This document shows positions 1 through 7,499 of a stretch of 64,000 nucleotides of DNA, in pieces. The notes under the pieces were generated by a model, which worked only from the letters and a program-made list of their open reading frames with translations, searched no databases and was not told the DNA's origin. The DNA is from Candidatus Acidiferrum typicum (lineage in GTDB: Bacteria > Acidobacteriota > Terriglobia > Acidiferrales > UBA7541), in the NCBI GenBank assembly GCA_025463055.1, contig JAOAPV010000038.1, positions 110,845 through 174,844 of the forward strand, in the 5' to 3' direction. A program made the translations under genes and the position numbers. The stretch's first letter is position 1, and the number at the start of each line of letters is the position of its first letter.

Positions 1-1
1 C

Positions 2-139
2 GCCGCGCAGCTTGGGAACGCCATCGTTTCCGACCTCACGACGCACGAGGTCACGCGGGAAACTCCCGGCCTAGATAAGCTATTTGACGCGGTGCAACGC
101 ATGCACCAGCTTCTGGCGGACCTACTCAAGGAAGCGTGA
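2..139 (+). CDS. C-terminal fragment of an unidentified protein (5' end outside window)
   Basis: An open frame runs from the window edge to a TGA at 137-139 and encodes 45 residues ending LLADLLKEA. The tail is helical and Leu-rich, like the end of a regulator or coiled-coil domain, but I do not recognise it. A convergent gene starts its stop codon at 265. The fragment could also be a chance open frame, because only 45 codons are visible. Confidence 0.4.
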   Translation, partial: AAQLGNAIVSDLTTHEVTRETPGLDKLFDAVQRMHQLLADLLKEA

Positions 140-264
140 CCGCTTCTGAGCGGCTAACAAGGACCAATCGAGCCCGCATAGGCTACGTACGATTTAGCCA
201 ATTCTAGTGAGGTGGGAGTATTACTGGTCCGTGGCAAACGGCGGCTTCCTCAGTTCGGGGGATA

Positions 265-657
265 CTACAGCTTGTTGAGAGGTTCCACCTTAGGTTCGAG
301 GAGGCTCTGAACACATTCGATCAGTTTGTTAATCCCGTCCGCTTTGGAGATGACCGCCTTAGCCCCTACCGCTGACGCCAGCGATAACCCCAACAGTTCG
401 TTGTACATAGTGTAGAGCACGATGGGCATCTCGGGCATAGATCCGGCGAGAACCGAGGCGGCCTCCACACCGTTCAGCAAGGGCATAGCAACGTCGAGGA
501 GCAACAGATCTGGCTTTAACGCGAGGGCTTTTTGCACGGCCTCGGCACCGTTGGAAGCCTCGCCGCAGACCTCGTACCCGGTGCGTGCTTCAATAACCGC
601 CCGCATCACCTGCCGAACCTCTTCGCCATCGTCTACGATCAGGATGCGCTTGCCCAC
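265..657 (-). CDS. Stand-alone response-regulator receiver domain (CheY-like)
   Basis: A 130-residue single-domain response regulator. The acidic pair D9-D10 (ILIVDD), the phospho-acceptor D55 (LLLLDVAMP), T83 and K105 (VISKADG) are all in place, so it should be phosphorylated by a histidine kinase. There is no DNA-binding or enzymatic output domain. The start is the GTG at 657, because GGAGGAG stands directly upstream on the minus strand; a longer in-frame reading to 777 adds a basic, non-homologous leader and lacks such a site. No partner kinase lies in the window, so its target is unknown. The central residues before the conserved Pro are AMP rather than the more usual MDM. Confidence 0.85.
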   Translation of the reverse strand: MGKRILIVDDGEEVRQVMRAVIEARTGYEVCGEASNGAEAVQKALALKPDLLLLDVAMPLLNGVEAASVLAGSMPEMPIVLYTMYNELLGLSLASAVGAKAVISKADGINKLIECVQSLLEPKVEPLNKL

Positions 658-818
658 TTCTCCTCCGTTGTCGGCGGTTCGAAACGAAGAAAGTAACACT
701 GCAGTACGCGGGGTGACATACCGCCCTCTTTGTAGGGTAAACAACTGACGCCCTGGACATGTCGGAATCGGGTACAATTCGCCGCCGTTAAAACGACGCG
801 AACGCCCGAGGCCCGCGC

Positions 819-992
819 ATGAGAGACAACCGCCCCCAGCCCTGCAAGTGCGGACATCCCAAGAGCATTCACGCTCGCATGTACTTTAAAGTGAAATCCG
901 CGAAGCTGCCTAGAGTCTGTAACTTTCCGGGCTGCAAATGCACGGGCTATTGTGCCGCACAAGTTCCGTCGGGACCTTCCGCAACGGCGTAA
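819..992 (+). CDS. Small Cys-rich putative zinc-binding protein
   Basis: A 57-residue ORF opening with ATG at 819 and closing with TAA at 990-992. It carries CKCGH near residue 9 and CNFPGCKCTGYC near residue 34, giving six to seven Cys and two His, a pattern typical of a small zinc ribbon. A -10-like TACAAT lies at 773-778, about 40 bases upstream, though no good -35 accompanies it. It is divergent from the receiver-domain gene and precedes ispH on the same strand. I do not know a named family for it. The dense paired CxC/CxxC spacing makes chance unlikely. Confidence 0.55.
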   Translation: MRDNRPQPCKCGHPKSIHARMYFKVKSAKLPRVCNFPGCKCTGYCAAQVPSGPSATA

Positions 993-1058
993 GGAATCCA
1001 CCCCTGTTCCTAACCAGACCATTGGCAAACACCGTGCGTGCAGCGGAGCGGGTGAGGT

Positions 1059-2057
1059 ATGATAGAGTCTCCGAAACTATTCATTAGGATGATGATGCCG
1101 ACTGATAATGGAAAGGTTTTACTAAGGGTTCGCCCACGCGGCTTCTGTGCTGGAGTGGTGCGAGCGGTGGATATTGTTGAGCTGGCGTTGGAAGCTTATG
1201 GAGCCCCGGTTTACGTCCACCATGAAATCGTTCACAACACCTACGTGGTGGAGCAATTGCGCCGACGTGGAGCGATTTTCGTCGAATCCATCGACGATGT
1301 TCCTCACGGAGGCGTTCTTGTCTTCAGCGCTCATGGCGTACCGCCTACCGTGCGACAGGAAGCGAAGGATCGGTCATTGAAAGTAATTGACGCGACCTGC
1401 CCGCTGGTTACTAAGGTTCACTTGGAAGCGCTTAAGTTTGCGCGCGAAAAGCGCACCATCATCTTGATCGGGCATCGGGACCATCAGGAAATCATTGGCA
1501 CCTCGGGCGAGGCTCCCGATCGCACGATAGTGGTGGACTCGGTTGCAGCCGTAGACGCGCTTGAAGTTGATGAGCCGGAAAAGCTCGCCTTTCTCACGCA
1601 GACTACCCTTAGCCTGTACGACACCCAGGAAATCGTGGCACGCCTTCGCCAAAAATTCCCGGCGATCAAGGGGCCAGCCAGCGATGACATCTGCTACGCG
1701 ACACAGAATCGTCAGGAAGCCGTTGAGCAGGTGGCGAAGGACGTCGATCTAATTCTCGTGGTAGGTTCGCCTAACAGCTCGAATTCCAATCGACTAGTCG
1801 AGGTTGCGCAGCGCAGCGGCGTTCGCGCGCAGCTCATCGACTCCGCGCAAGACATCGACGTCAAATGGCTCGAGGGAGTGAAGCGCGTTGGGTTAACGGC
1901 GGGAGCCTCCGCGCCAGAAGTGCTCGTTGAGCAGGTCAGCGAACGTCTGGCTGAGTTTGGGTTCACCGATCAACGCGATCTGGATTTGATTCGCGAGGAT
2001 GTGCGGTTCACTTTGCCGCCCGAATTGGCGACCATAGCGGCCGCGCCGCGCCGCTAA
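1059..2057 (+). CDS. ispH: 4-hydroxy-3-methylbut-2-enyl diphosphate reductase
   Basis: Last enzyme of the MEP isoprenoid pathway: it reduces HMBPP to IPP and DMAPP using a [4Fe-4S] cluster. The three cluster cysteines are visible in RGFCAGV (residue 30), DATCPLV (near 120) and DDICYAT (near 213). The substrate-binding histidines appear in HHEIVHN and GHRDHQE, and the SAHG and SNSNRL motifs are present. At 332 residues the length is normal. The first ATG follows GTGAGG; ATGs at 1089, 1092 and 1095 are alternatives that shorten the poorly conserved leader. It stands alone, upstream of the arginase-like gene. The C-terminal tail of about 15 residues is variable in this family. Confidence 0.96.
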   Translation: MIESPKLFIRMMMPTDNGKVLLRVRPRGFCAGVVRAVDIVELALEAYGAPVYVHHEIVHNTYVVEQLRRRGAIFVESIDDVPHGGVLVFSAHGVPPTVRQEAKDRSLKVIDATCPLVTKVHLEALKFAREKRTIILIGHRDHQEIIGTSGEAPDRTIVVDSVAAVDALEVDEPEKLAFLTQTTLSLYDTQEIVARLRQKFPAIKGPASDDICYATQNRQEAVEQVAKDVDLILVVGSPNSSNSNRLVEVAQRSGVRAQLIDSAQDIDVKWLEGVKRVGLTAGASAPEVLVEQVSERLAEFGFTDQRDLDLIREDVRFTLPPELATIAAAPRR

Positions 2058-2137
2058 AGAGTTTGCAGACAGTCCCGGCAGGGTAGGCTGGCAGCAACCC
2101 AGCATAGTAGGCGGAAACAAATACAAGGAGTGCAAAC

Positions 2138-3145
2138 TTGGCGGTCAAAATTGTCCGTCAGCCGAAGAAGATTGCCCTGATTGGCGCGCCTTCGAGCGCG
2201 GCGGCATTTTCGCCGGGAACTGAGAAGGCACCCGCTGCTCTGCGCGCCGCCGGATTGGTCGAACGGCTACAAAGCGCCGGGTTTGAGGTAACAGACTACG
2301 GCGATTGTGCCCCCCGACAATTTGCCGATGACGAGGAACACCGCCGCGCACGCAACCTCACAGAAATTGTCGCTGGGCTAAATGATCTTAAGACTCGTGC
2401 AGAGATCGCGGTAAAAACCGGCGCCTTGGTTCTTGTGCTCGGCGGAGAATGTGTGCAGGTTGTCGGATTGCTGACGGGCGCTCGACGCTATTACAAGCGC
2501 GTCAATCTGTTGTGGATGGACCGCGATGCTGACCTGAATACGCCGGCAACTACTCCGTCCGGAAGGATCGACGGCATGGTGGTTGCGCACATCATCGGTA
2601 AGGGAGCGCCGGAGCTGGTGCGGTTTTGGGGCGAGCCTCCGCTTGTGCGCGAGCCTGACGTCACACTCTTTGGTTTAGCGCGACTCGATCCTCCCGAGGA
2701 GGATTTTCTCTCGCGGTCGCCTCTGCGCCATGTAAATGCCACCGATATCCAAGCGAAGGGAGCTGCCGCCGCCGCGGGCGACGCGCTGAATCATTTGCAT
2801 GCCGACGCTCGCGAATTTATTTTGCATCTCGATCTCGATGTCATCGCGCAGGAGGAATTTCCCGCTGTAGTCGTTCCAGGAAGCGGCGGCTTGGGCTTTG
2901 AGGACGTGCGTGCGGCGTTGAAGGAAATCGTACGACATAAGAATTTGATAGGCCTGGATGTGGCGCAATTTAATCCGGATAAAAATGGAAATGGCGATTG
3001 CGCCAGGAAGATCGTCGAATTGCTTGTCGAGGCCCTTTCCGCACGGCTCGAGACGGCCGCCGCCAGCGGCGCAGAGCCGGGCGGGCCGGCGCAATCGCAA
3101 GCCGGAAATGACGAGGAAGAGTCCTCGGCCGGAACTACTGCATAA
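2138..3145 (+). CDS. Arginase/ureohydrolase-fold protein lacking the histidine ligands
   Basis: A 335-residue protein with the arginase/agmatinase fold, recognisable from WMDRDADLNTP, the SGRIDGM loop and HLDLDV. Compared with canonical arginase, the GGDHS motif reads GGECV (residues 102-106), so the His ligand is Cys105. DAHAD reads DRDAD, so the second His ligand is Asp130. The catalytic HGM His is Asp145. The carboxylates D128, D132, D232 and D234 remain. Metal chemistry must therefore differ, or the protein is not a ureohydrolase. Translation starts at TTG 2138, seven bases after AAGGAG. The last about 35 residues are Ala/Gly/Glu-rich and disordered-looking. The arginine biosynthesis operon is nearby but is not co-transcribed. 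Family membership is confident; activity is not. Confidence 0.8.
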   Translation: MAVKIVRQPKKIALIGAPSSAAAFSPGTEKAPAALRAAGLVERLQSAGFEVTDYGDCAPRQFADDEEHRRARNLTEIVAGLNDLKTRAEIAVKTGALVLVLGGECVQVVGLLTGARRYYKRVNLLWMDRDADLNTPATTPSGRIDGMVVAHIIGKGAPELVRFWGEPPLVREPDVTLFGLARLDPPEEDFLSRSPLRHVNATDIQAKGAAAAAGDALNHLHADAREFILHLDLDVIAQEEFPAVVVPGSGGLGFEDVRAALKEIVRHKNLIGLDVAQFNPDKNGNGDCARKIVELLVEALSARLETAAASGAEPGGPAQSQAGNDEEESSAGTTA

Positions 3146-3224
3146 CTCTCAACGCACAAATGGCACATTACAGGGCATCGCTTTTCCTAAGTGCCCAGAA
3201 CATTCCACTGCGATAACGTGAATT

Positions 3225-4142
3225 TCAGGCGGTTGCGTCGGCGCGCTTGCGCAGATAGCGAGCGAGCCCTAGGAATGATAAGTCCAAGCCTGCGGTGAAT
3301 GCGTGGTGGTCCGCCTCCTCAGGCCCGAGATGCTCTTGCATTTCCTCTTGAGCGCGCGTCACGAAAGTTTTCTTTGCGTCCGCTTCAGTTGAGGCAGAGC
3401 GCAAGATTTCGGCGGTGAGTTCGGCCCAATGGTGTAATCGTCTGCGAAATGCCTGAATGTGTTCAGCAGGTTTATCCGCATAGCCAAAGTGCGTGAGGAA
3501 GAGGCGCGAAGGTTGCCGCGCGAGAATTGTCGCGAAAGAGCTGTCCCAGATCTCCAGGTTGATATCCGGCGGGGGCGTGGCTGGCAGAATGTACGGGCCA
3601 TTATCGATGCGAATTCCGGTGGTATCTCCGACGAAGGCTATTCCTTCCGCAGCGTCAAAATAGCTGACATGGTGGGAAGCGTGACCGGGCGTGTAGGCTA
3701 CCTCTAGTTTACGCGTGCCCAGAGTCAGCGTCTCGCCACCCTCGAGAATACGCAGATTTTCCTTCGGCACGGGCAGGGTGTCTCCAAAGAGTTGATGCAG
3801 AGTATCTGGCCACAGCCGCTGCGCGCTGGCCACCAGCCGCGATGGATCAATCACGTGCGGAGCGCCGAGGTTGTATACGTAAACGGCAATTCTCGGATTC
3901 TCGCGAACCAACGAGCCGGACGCGCCGGCATGATCCAGATGAATGTGCGTGAGCAGAATAGCGTCTAGTTGCGCCACAGATAATCCGCGCGCGTGCAGAC
4001 GCTCGCGAAGCGTCGCAAGCGTCGATTCAGGTCCTGGGTCGATGATGGCGCGATGCCCGTCAGCTTCAAGCAGTGCAGCGGCAATGGAGTGCGGCCGCCC
4101 TACCCAGTTCGTATCGAGAATGCTGATGTTGCCCATAGCCAC
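3225..4142 (-). CDS. MBL-fold metallo-hydrolase
   Basis: A 305-residue metallo-beta-lactamase-fold protein. The dinuclear metal motif HIHLDH is at residues 66-71, followed by TPGHASHH, FVGDT and LTHFGY, which supply the remaining ligands. There is no signal peptide, so it is probably cytosolic. A helical C-terminal extension of about 80 residues after the last metal His resembles the substrate-binding cap seen in glyoxalase-II-like and related hydrolases. It converges on the arginase-like gene and diverges from the acetyltransferase. A second Met two codons downstream is an equally likely start. The substrate cannot be told from sequence; a thioester, lactone or phosphodiester is possible. 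Confidence 0.9.
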   Translation of the reverse strand: MAMGNISILDTNWVGRPHSIAAALLEADGHRAIIDPGPESTLATLRERLHARGLSVAQLDAILLTHIHLDHAGASGSLVRENPRIAVYVYNLGAPHVIDPSRLVASAQRLWPDTLHQLFGDTLPVPKENLRILEGGETLTLGTRKLEVAYTPGHASHHVSYFDAAEGIAFVGDTTGIRIDNGPYILPATPPPDINLEIWDSSFATILARQPSRLFLTHFGYADKPAEHIQAFRRRLHHWAELTAEILRSASTEADAKKTFVTRAQEEMQEHLGPEEADHHAFTAGLDLSFLGLARYLRKRADATA

Positions 4143-4240
4143 ACATTATAGCTTGCGGGCCAAAACGGCCTGGTTAGGATCGGGTTTGCGGAAACGTGGG
4201 CCTTCTTGGATGGGCGAGTTCGAGGCAGAATGCTTTGCCT

Positions 4241-4831
4241 ATGAGCGAAATGGTAATTGCGCCTGTGATTTTGGAAGGACAGCACGTGCGGCTGGAACCG
4301 CTTGCTTCTAACCATGCAGCAGGTCTGGCTGCAGTAGGACTCGACGAGGATCTATGGAAGTGGATTCCCACCCCAGTGCGTACCGCGGAGGAGATGAGCG
4401 GCTATGTTCAGACCGCCCTTAACGAGCAGACGAAGGGTTCTGCGCTACCATTTGTGCTCATCGAAAGAAGCAGCGACCGCATTATTGGCTGTACGCGCTA
4501 TGGCAACATCGATCGCGATCATCATCGCGTGGAGATCGGGTGGACTTGGGTCGCGCGCCGATGGCAGCGCACTCCCATCAACACGGAAGCAAAATACCTA
4601 CTCCTGCGCCACGCTTTTGAAACACTAAAATGCATTCGCGTGGAGCTGAAGACCGATTCACTGAACGAACGCTCCCGCGCCGCGATTCTTCGCATCGGGG
4701 CGACCGAAGAGGGCACTTTTCGCAAACACATGATCACCGCAAGCGGCCGCATCCGGCACACCGTCTATTTCAGCATTCTCGACTCCGAATGGCCTGAAGT
4801 TAAGGCCCGGCTCGAGGCGAAGTTCCGATAG
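4241..4831 (+). CDS. GNAT-family N-acetyltransferase, RimJ/RimL-like
   Basis: A 196-residue GNAT protein close to the group that modifies protein N-termini or amino-acid-like substrates. It shows VILEGQHVRLEPL at the N-terminus, the central GxTRYG strand, the EIGWTWV strand, the helix RHAFETLKCIRVELKT, and SxRAILRIGATEEG, all standard for RimJ/RimL-type enzymes. I chose ATG 4241; an upstream ATG at 4196 adds an unconserved 15-residue leader. The usual acetyl-CoA P-loop (Q/RxxGxG/A) is not obvious: the stretch WQRTPINTEAKYLLL occupies this place, as in close relatives of the family. Its neighbours give no functional hint. Confidence 0.87.
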   Translation: MSEMVIAPVILEGQHVRLEPLASNHAAGLAAVGLDEDLWKWIPTPVRTAEEMSGYVQTALNEQTKGSALPFVLIERSSDRIIGCTRYGNIDRDHHRVEIGWTWVARRWQRTPINTEAKYLLLRHAFETLKCIRVELKTDSLNERSRAAILRIGATEEGTFRKHMITASGRIRHTVYFSILDSEWPEVKARLEAKFR

Positions 4832-4880
4832 TAACGAAGTCGCCACGCACTGCCCGGTACCGACAGCCTTCGCCAACCCT

Positions 4881-5261
4881 GTGAGTTATAGTGATTGGAA
4901 CCTTGGGCTAACCAAAGTGACGGATCCCAATCCAGCAAACCGGCGGCGCAGCGAGCGTGTAATGCTGCAAGTTCCCGTGATCGTGCAGTCCAGGACGCGG
5001 GACGGGGAAGATGTGCGCGAAAATACACAGACGGTGGTCGTCAATGCGCACGGTGGGTTGCTGAAATTGCGGATGGAGGTTAAGGTCGGCCAGCCTATCG
5101 TTCTTATCAACGAAAGATCCAAAGTGCAACAGGGCTGCCACGTGGTCCGCGTCGAGACGTCCGAGGCTGGACATTCCGCAGTGGCCTTCGAGTTTGACCA
5201 ACCCGCTCCCCAGTTTTGGCCAATCGTGTTTCCGCCTGCGGATTGGGGTCCGCGCTCCTAG
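4881..5261 (+). CDS. PilZ-domain-like protein
   Basis: A 126-residue single-domain protein resembling PilZ c-di-GMP receptors. The arginine-rich start (NRRRSERV, near residue 20) is followed by a beta-barrel-like sequence. The second PilZ motif, normally (D/N)xSxxG, reads NAHGG here, so the serine is replaced and c-di-GMP binding is uncertain. The GTG at 4881 is the track-long start; a GTG at 4917 placing TDPNPANRRR at the N-terminus is equally possible, and neither has a strong Shine-Dalgarno. It is a free-standing gene between the acetyltransferase and the DUF4136 lipoprotein. Such small PilZ proteins are numerous in Acidobacteriota. Confidence 0.72.
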   Translation: MSYSDWNLGLTKVTDPNPANRRRSERVMLQVPVIVQSRTRDGEDVRENTQTVVVNAHGGLLKLRMEVKVGQPIVLINERSKVQQGCHVVRVETSEAGHSAVAFEFDQPAPQFWPIVFPPADWGPRS

Positions 5262-5346
5262 TCCGTAGAGCCAACTCCGCAACTTTTGCAAACACCCTGG
5301 GTTAAGTTAAGCGAATAGTGTTGCTTACGCTTTGGAGGACGTGAAG

Positions 5347-6024
5347 ATGGCATCCCAGAGGTTTGTAAAGGCGAGGGGCCCTCTGTTTGCCGCTGCCGCC
5401 CTTGCCTGCGCCGTGCTGCTCGCCGGATGCGACGAATACGTACACGTTACGCGAGACCGGGACGCGCACATTGCTCGCCATGCCACGTGGGCTTGGCGAC
5501 CCGTTAAGGAAGAGACTAGCCGGCGCGGCTCTCGCCCGGTTACATCGCGCGACGTGATAACGCGCGGTGAACGCGGTGAAACCGTTACGCGCGACAATGA
5601 TGCGGACAGCGATGTCCTACGCAGTAAAGTGAAGGCCGCCATCGAGCGGAACCTGGCTGAAAAGGGTCTGAAGGAAGTCGAAGATCCGCAGGATGCGGAG
5701 CTGCTTGTCGATTTTCATATCGCGGTGCGCCGCCGCAATTTGACCGTTGAGCGTGTGTACCCTGGCGTCTACCCCGGACTGATGTGCGGTCCCTTTGGCT
5801 GCTATGGAGGATGGGGCTATGGCCCCGCGGCGGTGGGCTATGAAAACATCCGCTTCCGTGAAGGCACGATCGTCGTGGATGTGGTGCAGAACGAGACAAA
5901 TCACTTGATCTATCGCGCCGTTGGAGAAAAGCCAGTGCGCCGCGACACGTTCTCCTTTTCTCAGGATGAAGTAAACGGGCTTGTGCATCACCTGCTGAAG
6001 GACTTGAAACCGTCCAAGAACTGA
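5347..6024 (+). CDS. DUF4136-type envelope lipoprotein
   Basis: A 225-residue predicted lipoprotein. The N-terminus has a basic start, a hydrophobic stretch and the lipobox LLAGC, so it should be lipidated at that Cys and anchored in the envelope. The body matches DUF4136: an N-terminal WAW strand, a helix (VKAAIERNLAEKGL), ADLLVDFH-like DAELLVDFHI, a Gly/Tyr-rich loop (GPFGCYGGWGYGP) and an EGTIVVDVV strand near the end. GGAGG at 5334-5338 sits eight bases before ATG 5347, which fixes the start; a TTG at 5332 overlaps that ribosome site and is unlikely. Function of DUF4136 proteins is unknown. Convergent with the arg operon. Confidence 0.85.
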   Translation: MASQRFVKARGPLFAAAALACAVLLAGCDEYVHVTRDRDAHIARHATWAWRPVKEETSRRGSRPVTSRDVITRGERGETVTRDNDADSDVLRSKVKAAIERNLAEKGLKEVEDPQDAELLVDFHIAVRRRNLTVERVYPGVYPGLMCGPFGCYGGWGYGPAAVGYENIRFREGTIVVDVVQNETNHLIYRAVGEKPVRRDTFSFSQDEVNGLVHHLLKDLKPSKN

Positions 6025-6154
6025 GCCTATTAGCCGGCAAAAAAGCGCCTGGCGTATCGACAAAAGAGCGTTCCGTTCGCAAGTTGTTTGCCGCGAAGTG
6101 TCAATCACGCAAGGTCAGCTTAAGTGGGCGATCATTCAACCGGTCCGCACAGAG

Positions 6155-7384
6155 TTAGGTGCGATAAGAAGCATTAATGCGCACGTATTCGGCGGTGAAA
6201 TCGCACGTCCAGTAGCAGGCACTGGCCAGGCCGGCGTGTAGGTGCATCACAATAGGCACACGGTCTGCCAAGAGGCGGTTACTGGCGGCGCGCTCATTGA
6301 AATCGAGCGGCTGGCCGCGACGCAGAACCGGGATTCCTGCCATGGTGATGTCCACGCGCGCGGGATCGAAAGGAATGCCGGCGCGACCGGCTGCGGCGAA
6401 AATGCGGCCCCAGTTCGGGTCAGCGCCAGCAAACGCGGTTTTCACCAACGGCGATGTCGCGATCGTCTCTGCGATGCGCCGCGCCGCGGTCTCGGTTTTC
6501 GCGCCGCGCACTTCGATTTCAATCACGCGCTGAGCGCCTTCGCCGTCGGCAACGATCTGCAGTGCTAGCGAATGGCACACTTCCTCGAGCGCGGCGGCAA
6601 AATCGCGGTGCGCTTTCGTGCCCCCTTTAATGGCAGGAGCGCCGGCTTCTCCGTTTGCCAGAACCAGCAGCGCGTCGTTGGTGGATGTGTCGCCATCGAT
6701 GCTGATGGCATTGAATGTTCGCGACGTGACTTCCTTCAGTGTTTTTTGCAACAGCGAAGGTGCAATGGCTGCGTCTGTGGTGACAAATGCCAGCGTGGTC
6801 GCCATGTTTGGGTGGATCATGCCTGCGCCTTTGGCGCAGCCAACGATGTGAATACGTTTGCCGGCCATCTTGAAGGATGCGGCAGCCGTCTTGGGCCGTG
6901 TGTCCGTCGTGCAGATGGCCAGCGAAACCTCGGCGAACGAACGCGCGGAAGAACGGCGGTGCCTCGCGAGTAGCGGCACGGCGCGCAGAAGTTTATCTAG
7001 GGCGAGTGGCACGCCGATGACTCCGGTGGAGCAAACGAAGATTTCTTCCGGTTGGCAGCCGAGGCGCTTTGCCGTTTCGGCGACCGTCCGCAGCGCGGCA
7101 GCATGCCCCGCGGCGCCGGTGGCGCAATTCGCGTTCCCCGCGTTCACCACCACGGCGCGCATACGGCCTTTCGAGGCGCGCAAGTGCGCTTTGGAAATCA
7201 GCACGGGAGCGGCAACTACGAGATTTTGCGTGAATACTCCCGCAGCGGATGCGGGAACGTCACTGGAAAGAATGGCGAAATCGAGCGCGCCAGTTTTTTT
7301 CAGGCCGCAAGCAGTCGCGGCAAAGCGAAAGCCGCGGGGAAGAGAGGCTTCGGAGAGAGCGTGCTGCATTACCGGCGGGGCCAT
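6155..7384 (-). CDS. argJ: Glutamate N-acetyltransferase / ornithine acetyltransferase
   Basis: ArgJ transfers the acetyl group from N-acetylornithine to glutamate, closing the cyclic arginine pathway; bifunctional forms also use acetyl-CoA. The autocleavage site is visible as PNMATTL, with nucleophile Thr196, preceded by KGAGMIH. SIDGDTSTND and the C-terminal ADPNWGR are also family signatures. Length 409 fits. It is the last gene of the arg operon. The absence of argA and argE in the cluster suggests a cyclic, possibly bifunctional, ArgJ (inference). No good Shine-Dalgarno precedes the ATG; a short hairpin does. Confidence 0.96.
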   Translation of the reverse strand: MAPPVMQHALSEASLPRGFRFAATACGLKKTGALDFAILSSDVPASAAGVFTQNLVVAAPVLISKAHLRASKGRMRAVVVNAGNANCATGAAGHAAALRTVAETAKRLGCQPEEIFVCSTGVIGVPLALDKLLRAVPLLARHRRSSARSFAEVSLAICTTDTRPKTAAASFKMAGKRIHIVGCAKGAGMIHPNMATTLAFVTTDAAIAPSLLQKTLKEVTSRTFNAISIDGDTSTNDALLVLANGEAGAPAIKGGTKAHRDFAAALEEVCHSLALQIVADGEGAQRVIEIEVRGAKTETAARRIAETIATSPLVKTAFAGADPNWGRIFAAAGRAGIPFDPARVDITMAGIPVLRRGQPLDFNERAASNRLLADRVPIVMHLHAGLASACYWTCDFTAEYVRINASYRT

Positions 7385-7386
7385 GG

Positions 7387-7405
7387 CGTGAGCGCGATGC
7401 TCACG
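7387..7405 (-). promoter_or_regulatory. Hairpin immediately upstream of argJ
   Basis: CGTGAGC (7387-7393) and GCTCACG (7399-7405) form a perfect seven-base stem around a five-base loop, ending three bases before the argJ start codon on the minus strand. This would cover the normal ribosome-binding position, so it may limit argJ translation. No T-run follows, so it is not a classical terminator. Confidence 0.4.
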
Positions 7406-7499
7406 GAAGGGACCTCCGATCCTCCCCGGAATTTGCGCTGCTTAAAAGGGCGCGTATCTCCGAGAGCGTTTGTTGAAGTCGAACAGCTTGCGTGCTCAT
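7401..7499 (-). CDS. Possible 32-residue ORF coupled to argH
   Basis: An ATG at 7499 overlaps the argH TGA as ATGA, the same coupling used between argR, argC, argB and argD. It opens a 32-codon frame ending in TGA at 7401-7403, inside the hairpin before argJ. The peptide is an amphipathic helix (VRLQQTLSEIRALLSS) followed by a polar tail. It has no recognised relative. It may be a true micro-protein, a translational bridge to argJ, or chance. Confidence 0.3.
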   Translation of the reverse strand: MSTQAVRLQQTLSEIRALLSSANSGEDRRSLP

